From assembly GCA_905213325.1 (NCBI GenBank), contig CAJMHW010000014.1:1-50177 (forward strand): 50,177 bases of DNA. Reading direction: 5' to 3'. Position 1 is the first letter of the stretch; the number at the start of each line of letters is the position of its first letter. A program made the position numbers and the translations under genes. The DNA is from Collinsella aerofaciens. Lineage in GTDB: Bacteria; Actinomycetota; Coriobacteriia; Coriobacteriales; Coriobacteriaceae. The notes under the pieces are model-generated. The model was given only the letters and a program-made list of their open reading frames with translations. It did not search any database and was not told where the DNA came from. This document shows positions 1 through 8,035 of this stretch, in pieces.

Positions 1-1349
1 CTCACTATACATACGGGCGATACAATAGTTGCTATGCCCACAATCGCAACGGGCGCCGCCACGCGCACGCGCTCGCCAATGACGCCGGCATTTTCGGGCG
101 CGGCCGTCAGCGATTCCTCAAAGGTAATGCCCTCGTCGCCAAAGGTGAGCTCCATCGACTCGCGCGCGCCGCGGTCGGGAATGGCAAACACGCAGGCATA
201 GCGCTTGCCCACGACCTCCTGAATACGCGTCATAAAGCGGTTGTCCGAGCCCGCAATGGCCGGCTGCTCAATCTTGAGCTCTGCCGTAACCGCGCCGCCG
301 GCGCGAATCAGGCTCACATAGTTCAGGCGCTGCTGAGCACCAAAATCGAGCTGCTGGGCACGTACATACAGGCCATCCAGTCGGTCAATCCCTGCCTCGC
401 CGGCACGCGCCTCGATATCCTCGTAGGCGCGCAGGCAGTCGTCGAACAGCGAGCGCGGCTCGGACAGGACCACGAGCGCCTTGCCGCTCACGTGTGCCAG
501 CGGGCTCACGGTCTGGCCGTACATCACCGGCAAAAAGCGGTCAAGCTCGGGCGTGACGATGCGCGCATCCACCATCTCGAGCAACGCCGCCAGCTTGCTA
601 TCGTCCTGGCTGGCGCGATAGAGCGCCACATGCATGTTGTGGACCGCATCGTCGGTAAGCGCCAGCTCACGGCAGGGGAAGATCTCGATACTGTCCTCGT
701 TGCCGATGGTCTGCCCCGTTGAGCTCACCATGCGGCGAATGCGATCAATTTCGTCGCCAAAGAACTCAATGCGCACGGGCGCCTTTTCCTGCGCGGGGAA
801 CACCTCGACGGTGTCGCCGTGCACACGGAACAGACCGGGCGCGTCGGCGGCGCCGGCATTGGTGTAGCCCATGCCCACCAGACGCTGCGGCACCTCGTCA
901 AAGGGAATCTCCTCGCCCACCGCAAAAGTAGTGGACTCCCAGTAGCGGCTCTCGACCGGCGGCACGCAACGCAGCAGCGCGCGGGCCGAGGCAACCATGA
1001 TGCAGTTGTCGCCGCGCACGATGCGTCCCAGGGCCTCGCAGCGCTGCGCCACCACGGCGTCGTCGGGCGCCTGTTCGCGCCACGGATAGTCCTTGCGCTC
1101 GGGGAAACGACACACATGTGCCAGGCCCACGTAGGCGGCAAGGCTGCGCGCGGCGCGATCGGCCGCGTCCTCGCCGCTCACAATGTAGACCGTGGGGCGC
1201 GGACGGCGCGCAAACTGGGCTGCCGCCATAAGCGTGCGGCCCGACTGCGACACAGCCAGCGTCACGTCCTCGCCAGCATCGAGTCCTGCCTCGACGGTCT
1301 GCAAGGCCTCGGCAGTGTAGAGCTGCGCGGCTATACGGTGAATGAGCAT
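1..1349 (-). CDS. mfd: Transcription-repair coupling factor Mfd, N-terminal part (runs off left edge)
   Basis: The first 449 codons are visible; the frame is open to the window edge. Mfd is a DNA translocase that removes stalled RNA polymerase and recruits UvrA. The visible part resembles the UvrB-like N-terminal domains: an early stretch like family members, then FRVHGDTVEVFPAQ and PVRIEFFGDEIDRIRR, the hallmark of the UvrB/Mfd shared fold, followed by the weakly conserved part before the RNA polymerase-binding region. The helicase motifs would lie beyond the edge. The start is the ATG preceded by GGAGGA six bases upstream. A terminator-like hairpin lies about 26 bp upstream of this ATG. The assignment rests on the N-terminal domain only, but that motif is characteristic. 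Confidence 0.88.
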   Translation of the reverse strand, partial: MLIHRIAAQLYTAEALQTVEAGLDAGEDVTLAVSQSGRTLMAAAQFARRPRPTVYIVSGEDAADRAARSLAAYVGLAHVCRFPERKDYPWREQAPDDAVVAQRCEALGRIVRGDNCIMVASARALLRCVPPVESRYWESTTFAVGEEIPFDEVPQRLVGMGYTNAGAADAPGLFRVHGDTVEVFPAQEKAPVRIEFFGDEIDRIRRMVSSTGQTIGNEDSIEIFPCRELALTDDAVHNMHVALYRASQDDSKLAALLEMVDARIVTPELDRFLPVMYGQTVSPLAHVSGKALVVLSEPRSLFDDCLRAYEDIEARAGEAGIDRLDGLYVRAQQLDFGAQQRLNYVSLIRAGGAVTAELKIEQPAIAGSDNRFMTRIQEVVGKRYACVFAIPDRGARESMELTFGDEGITFEESLTAAPENAGVIGERVRVAAPVAIVGIATIVSPVCIV

Positions 1350-1374
1350 GCTGTTCCTCCGGCATCGCAACGCC

Positions 1375-1402
1375 AAAAGCCCGCCGGGGCAAGCTCGGCG
1401 GG
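1375..1402 (-). terminator. Intrinsic terminator after nth
   Basis: On the minus strand the arms CCCGCCG and CGGCGGG enclose a 9-nt loop and are followed by CTTTTGG. It lies about 70 bp past the nth stop codon and only about 26 bp before the mfd start, so it is either the nth terminator or part of the mfd leader. Confidence 0.7.
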
Positions 1403-1469
1403 TCGTACGTCAAAAGTCTTGATTGCCATGGTAGCGCATGGGGTGGGCACGCCAGCGCACGCCGAACAG

Positions 1470-2135
1470 CTACCCCAAAACGCGCACGCTGGGGCACAAA
1501 TCCGCCAGCGGGCACTCGTCGCACTTAGGTTTGCGGGCGTCGCAGATCTCGCGGCCAAAGGTAATCCACTGGTGGTTGACCGATTCCCAATACTCGTGCG
1601 GCAAAATCTTGAGCAGATCCTGCTCGGTCTTGAGAGGCTCTTTGGCGTGCGTCTTGGGACTCAGCATCAGGCGGTGCGCGATGCGGTTGACGTGCGTATC
1701 CACCGCGATGCCTTCCACGATGCCGTACCCCACGTTGAGCACGATGTTCGCCGTCTTGCGCCCCACGCCCGGCAGTTTTACAAGCTCCTTCATGTCGGCC
1801 GGCACCTCGCCGCCGTAATCGGCGACGATCATCTGCGCGGCCTCCACGGCATGCTTGGCCTTACTCTTATAAAAGCCGAGTGACTTAATGGTATCGGCCA
1901 CATCGGCCACGCTCGCCCCCGCCATGGCCTCGGGCGTGGGCCACTGGGCAAACAGCTGCGGCGTCACCTTGTTGACCTGCGCGTCGGTCGTCTGAGCCGA
2001 GAGCAGTACCGCGATGAGCAGCCTAAAGGGATTCTCGTGGTCCAAGAAGCACTCGACCGGGCCATAGCGACGGTTGAGGCGCTCGCACACCTCGATGGCG
2101 CGCTCGCGTTTGGCGGCATTGGTCTCGCGTGGCAT
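1470..2135 (-). CDS. nth: Endonuclease III
   Basis: This 221-residue protein has the normal length for Nth, a bifunctional DNA glycosylase/AP lyase that removes oxidised pyrimidines. The helix-hairpin-helix LPGVGRKTA (about 121-129) carries the catalytic lysine K127, and the catalytic aspartate is D146 in VDTHV. The C-terminal 4Fe-4S loop is complete with Cys198, 205, 208 and 214 in the C-X6-C-X2-C-X5-C spacing. GAGGAG lies upstream of the ATG. It lies between the ABC exporter gene and mfd, so two DNA repair genes are adjacent. Confidence 0.96.
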   Translation of the reverse strand: MPRETNAAKRERAIEVCERLNRRYGPVECFLDHENPFRLLIAVLLSAQTTDAQVNKVTPQLFAQWPTPEAMAGASVADVADTIKSLGFYKSKAKHAVEAAQMIVADYGGEVPADMKELVKLPGVGRKTANIVLNVGYGIVEGIAVDTHVNRIAHRLMLSPKTHAKEPLKTEQDLLKILPHEYWESVNHQWITFGREICDARKPKCDECPLADLCPSVRVLG

Positions 2136-2198
2136 AACGACTCCTCGGCTCGGCGGCGTAACAAACCTATGGGCACGATTGTCCCACGTATGGGGTCT

Positions 2199-4001
2199 TT
2201 ACGCCTCCAAAAATGCGCCGGTCTGGCGGCCCCACAGGCTTGCGTACTCGCCGCCCGCCTCGACAAGCTGCGCATGCGTACCGTCCTCGACAATCTCGCC
2301 GTCCGCCAGCACCACGATGCGGTCGAGCGCCGCCACGGTGGACAGGCGATGTGCCACCACAATGGAGGTGCGCCCGCGCATCAGGTTCTCGAGCGCCTCC
2401 TGCACCAGCGCCTCGGACTCGCTGTCCAGGGCAGACGTCGCCTCGTCGAGCACCAGAATCGGCGCGTCGGTCAGGATAGCGCGGGCGATGGCCACGCGCT
2501 GGCGTTGGCCGCCCGAAAGCTTAACGCCGCGCTCGCCCACCATGGTGTCAAAGCCACGGGGCAGGCGGTCGATAAACTCCAGGGCATTTGCCAGACGCGC
2601 GGCCTCGCGGATCTGCTCGTCGGTGGCATCGGGACGGCCGTAGGCGATATTCTCGCGAATGGAGCGATGGAACAGCAGCGCCTCCTGCGGCACGTAGGCA
2701 ACCTGGCGGCGCAGGCTCTGCTGCGTGCAGCGCGAGACGTCTTGGCCGTCCACGAGCACGCGGCCGCCCTGTACGTCGTCCAGGCGCAGCAACAGCTTGG
2801 TGAGCGTCGTCTTGCCCGAGCCCGATTTGCCCACCAGGCCCACGCGCTGGCCCGCCGCCACATGGAGCGTCAGGTCGTCGAACACGCCCTCGCCCGCCGC
2901 GGCATCACGGTATGCAAAGCTCAGGTGCTCAAAATCAATCGCACCCTCGCCCACCTTGAGCTCGGGGGCATTCTCGTCGTCTGCCACCAGACGCGGCTCG
3001 TCCAGCACGCGCGTCATCTCGGCCGCATCGCCCAGCGCGCGGTTGATGCGTTGCATCATGGAGCTCACGTAGTTCAGACGCATGGTGAGGTTGTACGTAT
3101 AGGTAAAGATCATGACGAGCGCGCCGGCCGAGATGCCAAACCACGCGTTGCCACCCGCGACGAACACACTCACCACGGCCATGGTGATGACGATAAGGCC
3201 CGAGGTCGTAAAGTTGCGCTGCATCATGGCGTGCATCGAAACCGTTTCAGCATCGCGCGCGGCGCGGTCGGCGGTATCGAACAGGTCGCGCTCAAAGTCC
3301 TCGCGCCCACAGGTCTTGACGGCCAGGATGTTCGTGACCGCGTCGGACAGCACGCCCGACAGTTTGTTCTGAGCGGCGGACGTCGCGGCCGAAAGCGGCA
3401 TGATGCGCTTGTACATAAGCCAGACAAACGCAATGTAGACGACCATGATGCCCACCAAGATCACGGTAAACGTCGGCACCACCGGAGCGAGCGCCGCCAC
3501 CGTGCAGACGACCGAGGTGATGGTGGGGATGAGCGAATACACCGTCACGTCCACCAGCCCCGTATAGCCGCTCATAAAACGGCTCGTCTGGCTCACGAGT
3601 GATCCGCCAAAGCGGCTGGTGTGAAATGTCATGGATTGGTTGGAGAGCGTGTCGAAGCATAGACGCGCCAGGTGATAGTTGCCTGCGATCTCGAGCTTGT
3701 AGACGGTGTAGTCCTGTAGCTTGGAGAGGATCTGACCCACCAGATTAACGAGTACGAGCGCCAGGATATAGGGGCCGAAGACCTCAAACACCTGGTCACC
3801 CGCCACGGGACCGGCTTGAACGCGGTCGACAATGAGGGCCATCACATAGGTATTGGCAAACGTCAGCAAGAAGATGTAGCCCGCCAACGAGAACACCGAG
3901 AGAAAGACAATCAGCGGCTGCGTGCGCGTGACACCCCAAAACCGCTGCAGCGTGCGGCGCACGGTGGAGCGGCTGAGCGGGCTGGTGCTTCTCTGAGACA
4001 T
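2199..4001 (-). CDS. ABC exporter, fused membrane and ATPase domains
   Basis: This is a 600-residue half-size exporter of the MsbA/LmrA type. An N-terminal membrane domain (about 25-310, roughly six helices) precedes an ATPase domain with Walker A GKSGSGKT (391-398), Q-loop near 439, signature LSGGQ (495-499), Walker B ILVLDE (515-520) and the switch histidine H551. The frame extends 62 codons further upstream, but the ATG at 4001 has AAAGGA at good spacing and the extension crosses the rmuC terminator, so I chose the shorter form. It would act as a homodimer or pair with an unlinked partner. The substrate cannot be told from sequence; lipid, drug or peptide export are all possible. Confidence 0.93.
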   Translation of the reverse strand: MSQRSTSPLSRSTVRRTLQRFWGVTRTQPLIVFLSVFSLAGYIFLLTFANTYVMALIVDRVQAGPVAGDQVFEVFGPYILALVLVNLVGQILSKLQDYTVYKLEIAGNYHLARLCFDTLSNQSMTFHTSRFGGSLVSQTSRFMSGYTGLVDVTVYSLIPTITSVVCTVAALAPVVPTFTVILVGIMVVYIAFVWLMYKRIMPLSAATSAAQNKLSGVLSDAVTNILAVKTCGREDFERDLFDTADRAARDAETVSMHAMMQRNFTTSGLIVITMAVVSVFVAGGNAWFGISAGALVMIFTYTYNLTMRLNYVSSMMQRINRALGDAAEMTRVLDEPRLVADDENAPELKVGEGAIDFEHLSFAYRDAAAGEGVFDDLTLHVAAGQRVGLVGKSGSGKTTLTKLLLRLDDVQGGRVLVDGQDVSRCTQQSLRRQVAYVPQEALLFHRSIRENIAYGRPDATDEQIREAARLANALEFIDRLPRGFDTMVGERGVKLSGGQRQRVAIARAILTDAPILVLDEATSALDSESEALVQEALENLMRGRTSIVVAHRLSTVAALDRIVVLADGEIVEDGTHAQLVEAGGEYASLWGRQTGAFLEA

Positions 4002-4081
4002 GGGCTTCCTTTCGCGTCTGATAGGGCGAAACGCCATTGTTGCACATTGGAGCACACTCCAGACAAGTGCGATACGAAAAG

Positions 4082-4117
4082 CGGTGGGGCGCCCGCGTTT
4101 GCGCCGGCGCCCCACCG
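4082..4117 (-). terminator. Intrinsic terminator after rmuC
   Basis: There is a perfect 12-bp stem (4082-4093 with 4106-4117) and a 12-nt loop, followed on the minus strand by CTTTTCG. It begins 12 bp past the rmuC stop codon. Confidence 0.8.
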
Positions 4118-4128
4118 TCTTGTTGCAA

Positions 4129-5484
4129 TTAGCCTTCGTCTTCTTGGTCTGTGAGAAGGTCCGCGGACGTGAGTCCCAAGATCTCATCGGCTTGGTCGAC
4201 GTCTTCCAGTGCGTCGATGTCCTTGAGCTTGCGCTCCATGACGTTGGTGCGCGTGGTGATGATGCCCTCGACCGTTTTGCCCGCGGTCTCGATCTGCTGC
4301 TGGGCGCGGCGCAGCGCCTTTTGATAGCGCGGCAGCTCGGCCTTGACGGCGGAGAGCACGCGCAGCACGTCGTCGGTACGTTTTTGCAACTTAAACGTCT
4401 GATAGCTCATCTGCAGACTGTTGAGGATGGCCGCCATGGTGCTGGGACCGGCAACGTTGACGTGATAGTCGCGGCCCAGGATCTCGATAAGCCCGGGGCG
4501 GCTGACGATCTCGGCGTACAGCCCCTCAAACGGCACGAACATGATGCCAAAGTTGGTCGTTGCCGGCACACTCAGGTACTTTTCGCAGATGTCCTTGGCC
4601 TCGCGTTTCACCATCATATCGAGCGTCTTGCGCGCTGCGGCGACGGCCTCAGCGTCACCAGACTCCTGCGCGTCGAGCAGATGCTCGTACGCATCACCCG
4701 GAAATTTGGAGTCAATCGGCAGCAGCACGGGGTCGCCCTCGTCCACCGGCAGCTTGACGGCAAACTCAACGCGCTCCGAGGCGCCGGGCTTGGTGGCGAC
4801 GTTTTCCAGATACTGGTCGGGTGTAAGAATGTCCGCCAGAATTGCACCCAGCTGCACCTCGCCCAAAATACCACGCGCCTTCACGTTGCCCAGCACGCGC
4901 TTAAGGTCGCCCACGCCGGTGGCGATGGACTGCATGTCGCCCAGGCCCTTGTACACGGCCTCGAGCTGGTCGCTCACCTGCTTAAACGATGCCGACAGGC
5001 GATCGTTGAGCGTGCGGGAGAGCTTCTCGCCCACCGTCGCGCGCATCTGATCGAGTTGCACGTTGTTGTCTTTGCGGATAGCACCCAGCTGGGCATCGAC
5101 CGTCTCGCGCACCTTGTCCAGGCGGTGCTCGATGCCCTCGCGGTTGGCACCGAGCTGTTGGGCCGTCTCGCGGCGCAGGTCATCCATCCGGTCACCAGCT
5201 TGCGAAAACTCACGTGCGATGGTCAGGTAACGTTGCTGCTCCACGGCCGCATCTGTCGTCTGCTGCTGCGCGATGGCATTGGCCGTGCGGCGAGTTTCGG
5301 CCAGCGCGACGTTCAGGGCATCGAGCGCGTTGTTGGCCTGCTCGAGTGCTGCCAGCGTTTCCGCGCTACTGTCGCCACGCTCCCGCAACTCGGCACGCAG
5401 GCTCTTGAGCTGGAGGGCGCAAGCCACAGCAACCCCCACCGCCACCAAGGCGATCACAACAAGCACAATATCAATAGCAGACAT
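4129..5484 (-). CDS. rmuC: RmuC-family DNA recombination protein
   Basis: The protein has 451 residues from the ATG at 5484, which has GGAG five bases upstream; an 11-codon longer form lacks a good ribosome-binding site. It starts with a single membrane helix (about 3-27), continues with a long coiled-coil-rich segment (about 30-190), and ends in the RmuC domain (about 200-430), including PIDSKFPGDAYEHLLDA, typical of the PD-(D/E)XK-like fold of this family. RmuC limits DNA inversion at short inverted repeats in E. coli. The very C-terminus is acidic. Its own terminator follows. Confidence 0.93.
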   Translation of the reverse strand: MSAIDIVLVVIALVAVGVAVACALQLKSLRAELRERGDSSAETLAALEQANNALDALNVALAETRRTANAIAQQQTTDAAVEQQRYLTIAREFSQAGDRMDDLRRETAQQLGANREGIEHRLDKVRETVDAQLGAIRKDNNVQLDQMRATVGEKLSRTLNDRLSASFKQVSDQLEAVYKGLGDMQSIATGVGDLKRVLGNVKARGILGEVQLGAILADILTPDQYLENVATKPGASERVEFAVKLPVDEGDPVLLPIDSKFPGDAYEHLLDAQESGDAEAVAAARKTLDMMVKREAKDICEKYLSVPATTNFGIMFVPFEGLYAEIVSRPGLIEILGRDYHVNVAGPSTMAAILNSLQMSYQTFKLQKRTDDVLRVLSAVKAELPRYQKALRRAQQQIETAGKTVEGIITTRTNVMERKLKDIDALEDVDQADEILGLTSADLLTDQEDEG

Positions 5485-5608
5485 AAACTCCGCCCAACAA
5501 ACCCAATCGAGCACCAATCAAAATCGCGATCAATCTTACCCCGTCACACACACGGATCACTCACTGCCTTGCAGACAAATTTCTCTTAGAGCCGCGGACG
5601 CTAAAACG

Positions 5609-6043
5609 CTAGCTCTCCCAGCCGGCACGAATGGTTGTTACGACATCGCCTAGGCGCTGGCCGAGGGCTGACAGATGTTGGAGCACCTCGTTGGGCGATG
5701 CGCCGTTGAGGATGCACGTGAGGGCATACGACGCCAGAAAGATGGCCGCAAGCCCTAACGGGATGAGCACGATCATCGCCAATATGCGCAAGCGCTGGCC
5801 CACACGGCGACGACGCGCACGACGCTTGTCGAACGCGAGCTCCTGCGCATATGAATCTTGCTGTACGGAATAGGCCTCTGGCGCCGATTTACACCCGGGC
5901 ACAGCTGCAGGTACAGCAGCGGGCACGACATTTTGCGCAAAGGGCTGGGCTGCCGCCCCTTGCATTTGCATCTCCATGAGTCGTTGCTGCTGACGCAGCA
6001 TGCGCTCAGCTTGTTGCTGCGGAGTCTCAAGAAACAGGTCCAT
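5609..6043 (-). CDS. Small single-pass membrane protein, unknown function
   Basis: I do not recognise this 144-residue protein. It has a Gln/Met-rich, probably coiled N-terminal segment (1-30), an Ala/Pro/Val linker, a very basic patch KRRARRRR before one membrane helix (about 85-110), and a short amphipathic C-terminal tail. The basic patch predicts a cytoplasmic N-terminus. An ATG four codons earlier exists, but its GGAGG belongs to the ribosome-binding site of the ATG at 6043, which decides the start. It appears monocistronic and precedes rmuC by about 124 bp. Confidence 0.7.
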   Translation of the reverse strand: MDLFLETPQQQAERMLRQQQRLMEMQMQGAAAQPFAQNVVPAAVPAAVPGCKSAPEAYSVQQDSYAQELAFDKRRARRRRVGQRLRILAMIVLIPLGLAAIFLASYALTCILNGASPNEVLQHLSALGQRLGDVVTTIRAGWES

Positions 6044-6293
6044 GTTGGCCTCCAAAGTCGGAGCATTCGACGCTTACGACCAGCATCCCGCACCGCCATG
6101 ACCGCGACAACGCAATCGCCGGCAATAGCCACAAAGTTTCTTTTGCTCAAAAGCTGTCGAAAAGCTCAACAACTCCCCTACCAGCACTTTCTCTGAGCTT
6201 TTTTCGCCAACAATCTTTTGGCCTTCCACCCTTACGCCAACTGACCAAAATCTAACCAATAGCTTGACGAAAATTGTGGAGACCGGGACCCCA

Positions 6294-6459
6294 CACAAAA
6301 AGTGCCGCCCCAAAGGGGCGGCACACAAACTTATTATCAGCTTTTCTGTAACGAGCATGCGACGACTCAACGCCGGGGCGCAGGGCGGGGAAACCTTTGC
6401 CTCGCGCGACCCTGCGAAGCCGTGAGCGAGAGGGAAAGGTTTCCCCGCCCTGCGCCCCG
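6294..6459 (-). repeat. 3'-end module copy 1: long hairpin with conserved loop, plus terminator
   Basis: A perfect 25-bp inverted repeat (6374-6398 with 6435-6459) encloses a loop that contains CGACCCTGCGAAGCCGTGAG on the plus strand. Next to it is a conserved stretch (ATCAGCTTTTCTGTA and flanks) and then the terminator. The module follows the stop codon of the gene at 6477. The same order and the same loop recur at 7191-7360, but the hairpin arms there are a different sequence. The remaining part of this 433-bp gap (6044-6293) holds no gene I can support. Confidence 0.85.
6297..6324 (-). terminator. Intrinsic terminator within 3'-end module, copy 1
   Basis: GTGCCGCCCC and GGGGCGGCAC form a perfect 10-bp stem with an AAA/TTT loop, followed on the minus strand by TTTTTGTG. 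It terminates the membrane-protein gene at 6477-7109 and is the distal part of the repeated 3'-end module. Confidence 0.88.
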
Positions 6460-6476
6460 TGGTCGGTGAGAACAGA

Positions 6477-7109
6477 CTACATGCCCGCGAGACCGCGGGC
6501 GGCGGTAGCGCACATAAACGCCAAGGCTAAAATCACGAGCGAGCCCGCAATGTCTGCCAGCACGCCCATTACGCGGCGCTCAAACAGCCAGCTCTCAAAG
6601 TGCGGGGCAACGTTGCGCCAAACACGCCACAGCAAGATGCCCATACCGATGACGCCCGGGATATTGAGCAGTAGGATCTCGGAGCACAAAAGACCGATCA
6701 GGTTGCCGGCGGCAAAGCCCGCATCGCCCTCGCAGTATTTGCGATAAATCATGTACAGCATGTACGCCACAAACGGCTGCAAGCACGCAGAAATAAACGT
6801 GACCACCATCGAGGGCTCCTGCGAAAAGACCTCGGTGAGCTTATCCACGCTCGTGGCATCCTTAGAGGCCAGGAACAGGCCAATGACCACCACAGGCACC
6901 ACGCCCAAGATGACCTCGACCATCGTAAACAGCTTGGCGGTCAAGTCCTCACTAGCCGAATTCAAATGGGGCGCCCACTCAGGATGAGCATGCGCACCGA
7001 CCTTCTTGCCCTTCTCAGCACGATTGGCCTTTTCACCCTCGGCAACCCGACGACCAGGATCCTTGCGAGTTCCCGCCGCAGCAACCCGAGCCCGAGACTT
7101 CTTACCCAT
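6477..7109 (-). CDS. Polytopic membrane protein, unknown function
   Basis: The protein has 210 residues. A basic hydrophilic N-terminus (1-55, rich in Lys/Arg) is followed by about four membrane helices (roughly 65-85, 105-130, 140-165, 185-207). I do not recognise the family. The chosen ATG has GAGGTG upstream; a GTG three codons earlier overlaps that ribosome-binding site and is unlikely. The gene sits alone, with a 3'-end module copy on each side: copy 1 follows its own stop codon and copy 2 follows rubrerythrin upstream. Confidence 0.75.
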   Translation of the reverse strand: MGKKSRARVAAAGTRKDPGRRVAEGEKANRAEKGKKVGAHAHPEWAPHLNSASEDLTAKLFTMVEVILGVVPVVVIGLFLASKDATSVDKLTEVFSQEPSMVVTFISACLQPFVAYMLYMIYRKYCEGDAGFAAGNLIGLLCSEILLLNIPGVIGMGILLWRVWRNVAPHFESWLFERRVMGVLADIAGSLVILALAFMCATAARGLAGM

Positions 7110-7190
7110 AACCAACACCTCACAAGAGGAAACGAATAGCCAACGCTACCCAGTGTACCCTCTAAGCAACGTCACCGCCCCAACCGGCCC

Positions 7191-7360
7191 CCACAAAAAC
7201 GTGCCGCCCCATAAGGGGCGGCACACAAACTTTTTTATCAGCTTTTCTGTAGCGAGCACGCGACGACCCAAAGCGGGCCGGGAGAGCCGGACTACCTTCC
7301 CTCAACGCGACCCTGCGAAGCCGTGAGCGAGGAGGGAAGGTAGTCCGGCCCTCCCGGCCC
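7191..7360 (-). repeat. 3'-end module copy 2: long hairpin with conserved loop, plus terminator
   Basis: A 29-bp inverted repeat (7275-7303 with 7332-7360, 28 of 29 paired) surrounds the same loop core, CGACCCTGCGAAGCCGTGAG, as copy 1. The arms differ from copy 1 at most positions, yet each copy pairs with itself. The conserved ATCAGCTTTTCTGTA stretch and the terminator lie distally. The module starts about 20 bp past the rubrerythrin stop codon. Confidence 0.85.
7195..7224 (-). terminator. Intrinsic terminator within 3'-end module, copy 2
   Basis: GTGCCGCCCC, a 4-nt loop and GGGGCGGCAC, followed on the minus strand by GTTTTTGTGG. It is the terminator of the rubrerythrin gene and has the same stem as the terminator at 6297-6324. 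Confidence 0.88.
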
Positions 7361-7381
7361 AGCTCACGCTAGCGCCAAGCG

Positions 7382-7921
7382 CTAGTAGTTCACCACCTGC
7401 TCCTCAAAGTACGCCTTGGGGTGGTTGCACACCGGGCACACCTCAGGCGCCTCGGCACCAACGTGCAGGTGCCCGCAGTTCAGGCACTTCCACACCTTCA
7501 CGCCCTCACGCTCAAACACCTCGCCCGACTCGATGCGCTCGACGAGTTTGTTGTAGCGCTCCTCGTGGGCCTTCTCGACGGCGGCGACGCCACGGAACTT
7601 CTCGGCGATCTCGACAAAGCCCTCCTCCTCGGCGGTCTTGGCGAACTCGTCGTACATCGTGGTCCACTCGTAGTTCTCGCCCGCAGCGGCGTCGCGCAGG
7701 TTGTCCAGAGTGCCCGGAACGGCGCCGTCGTGCAGATACTTAAACCACAGCTTGGCGTGCTCGGACTCGTTGCCCGCCGTCTCGGCAAAAATATTCGAGA
7801 TCTGAACGTAGCCGTCCTTTTTGGCCTTGGATGCATAGTAGCGATACTTGGTGTGTGCCTGGGACTCACCGGCAAAAGCGGTCTCGAGGTTCTTCTTGGT
7901 TTGGGAATTCTCAAAATCCAT
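7382..7921 (-). CDS. rbr: Rubrerythrin
   Basis: This 179-residue peroxide-reducing protein protects anaerobes from oxygen by-products. The ferritin-like diiron domain (about 1-135) has GES around E19 and ESEH at 52-55, plus later acidic ligands around EKAHEERY. The C-terminal rubredoxin-like domain has Cys146, Cys149, Cys162 and Cys165 binding one iron. The ATG at 7921 has AAGGGAAG upstream; a longer TTG form overlaps that site. Electrons probably come from a rubredoxin or NADH-rubredoxin reductase that is not in this window. It is transcribed alone and ends in the repeated 3'-end module. Confidence 0.96.
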   Translation of the reverse strand: MDFENSQTKKNLETAFAGESQAHTKYRYYASKAKKDGYVQISNIFAETAGNESEHAKLWFKYLHDGAVPGTLDNLRDAAAGENYEWTTMYDEFAKTAEEEGFVEIAEKFRGVAAVEKAHEERYNKLVERIESGEVFEREGVKVWKCLNCGHLHVGAEAPEVCPVCNHPKAYFEEQVVNY

Positions 7922-8035
7922 AGGTGTACTTCCCTTCAACGCATGCCGCCCACAGACTTTGAGCGGCCTTGCTTTAAGGATGCCCTCATGCCGAGAATTT
8001 AAACCTTACAATCCCGTTCTTCAGATTCGAGTGAG

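Noticed and set aside
1331..1436. Possible leader peptide (MAIKTFDVRPAELAP...) before mfd
   Set aside because: It spans the nth terminator and overlaps the mfd start but has no ribosome-binding site; no run of regulatory codons.
6074..6370. A 98-codon minus-strand frame in the gap after the 3'-end module
   Set aside because: It runs through the terminator stem of the module and has no ribosome-binding site or protein-like domain.
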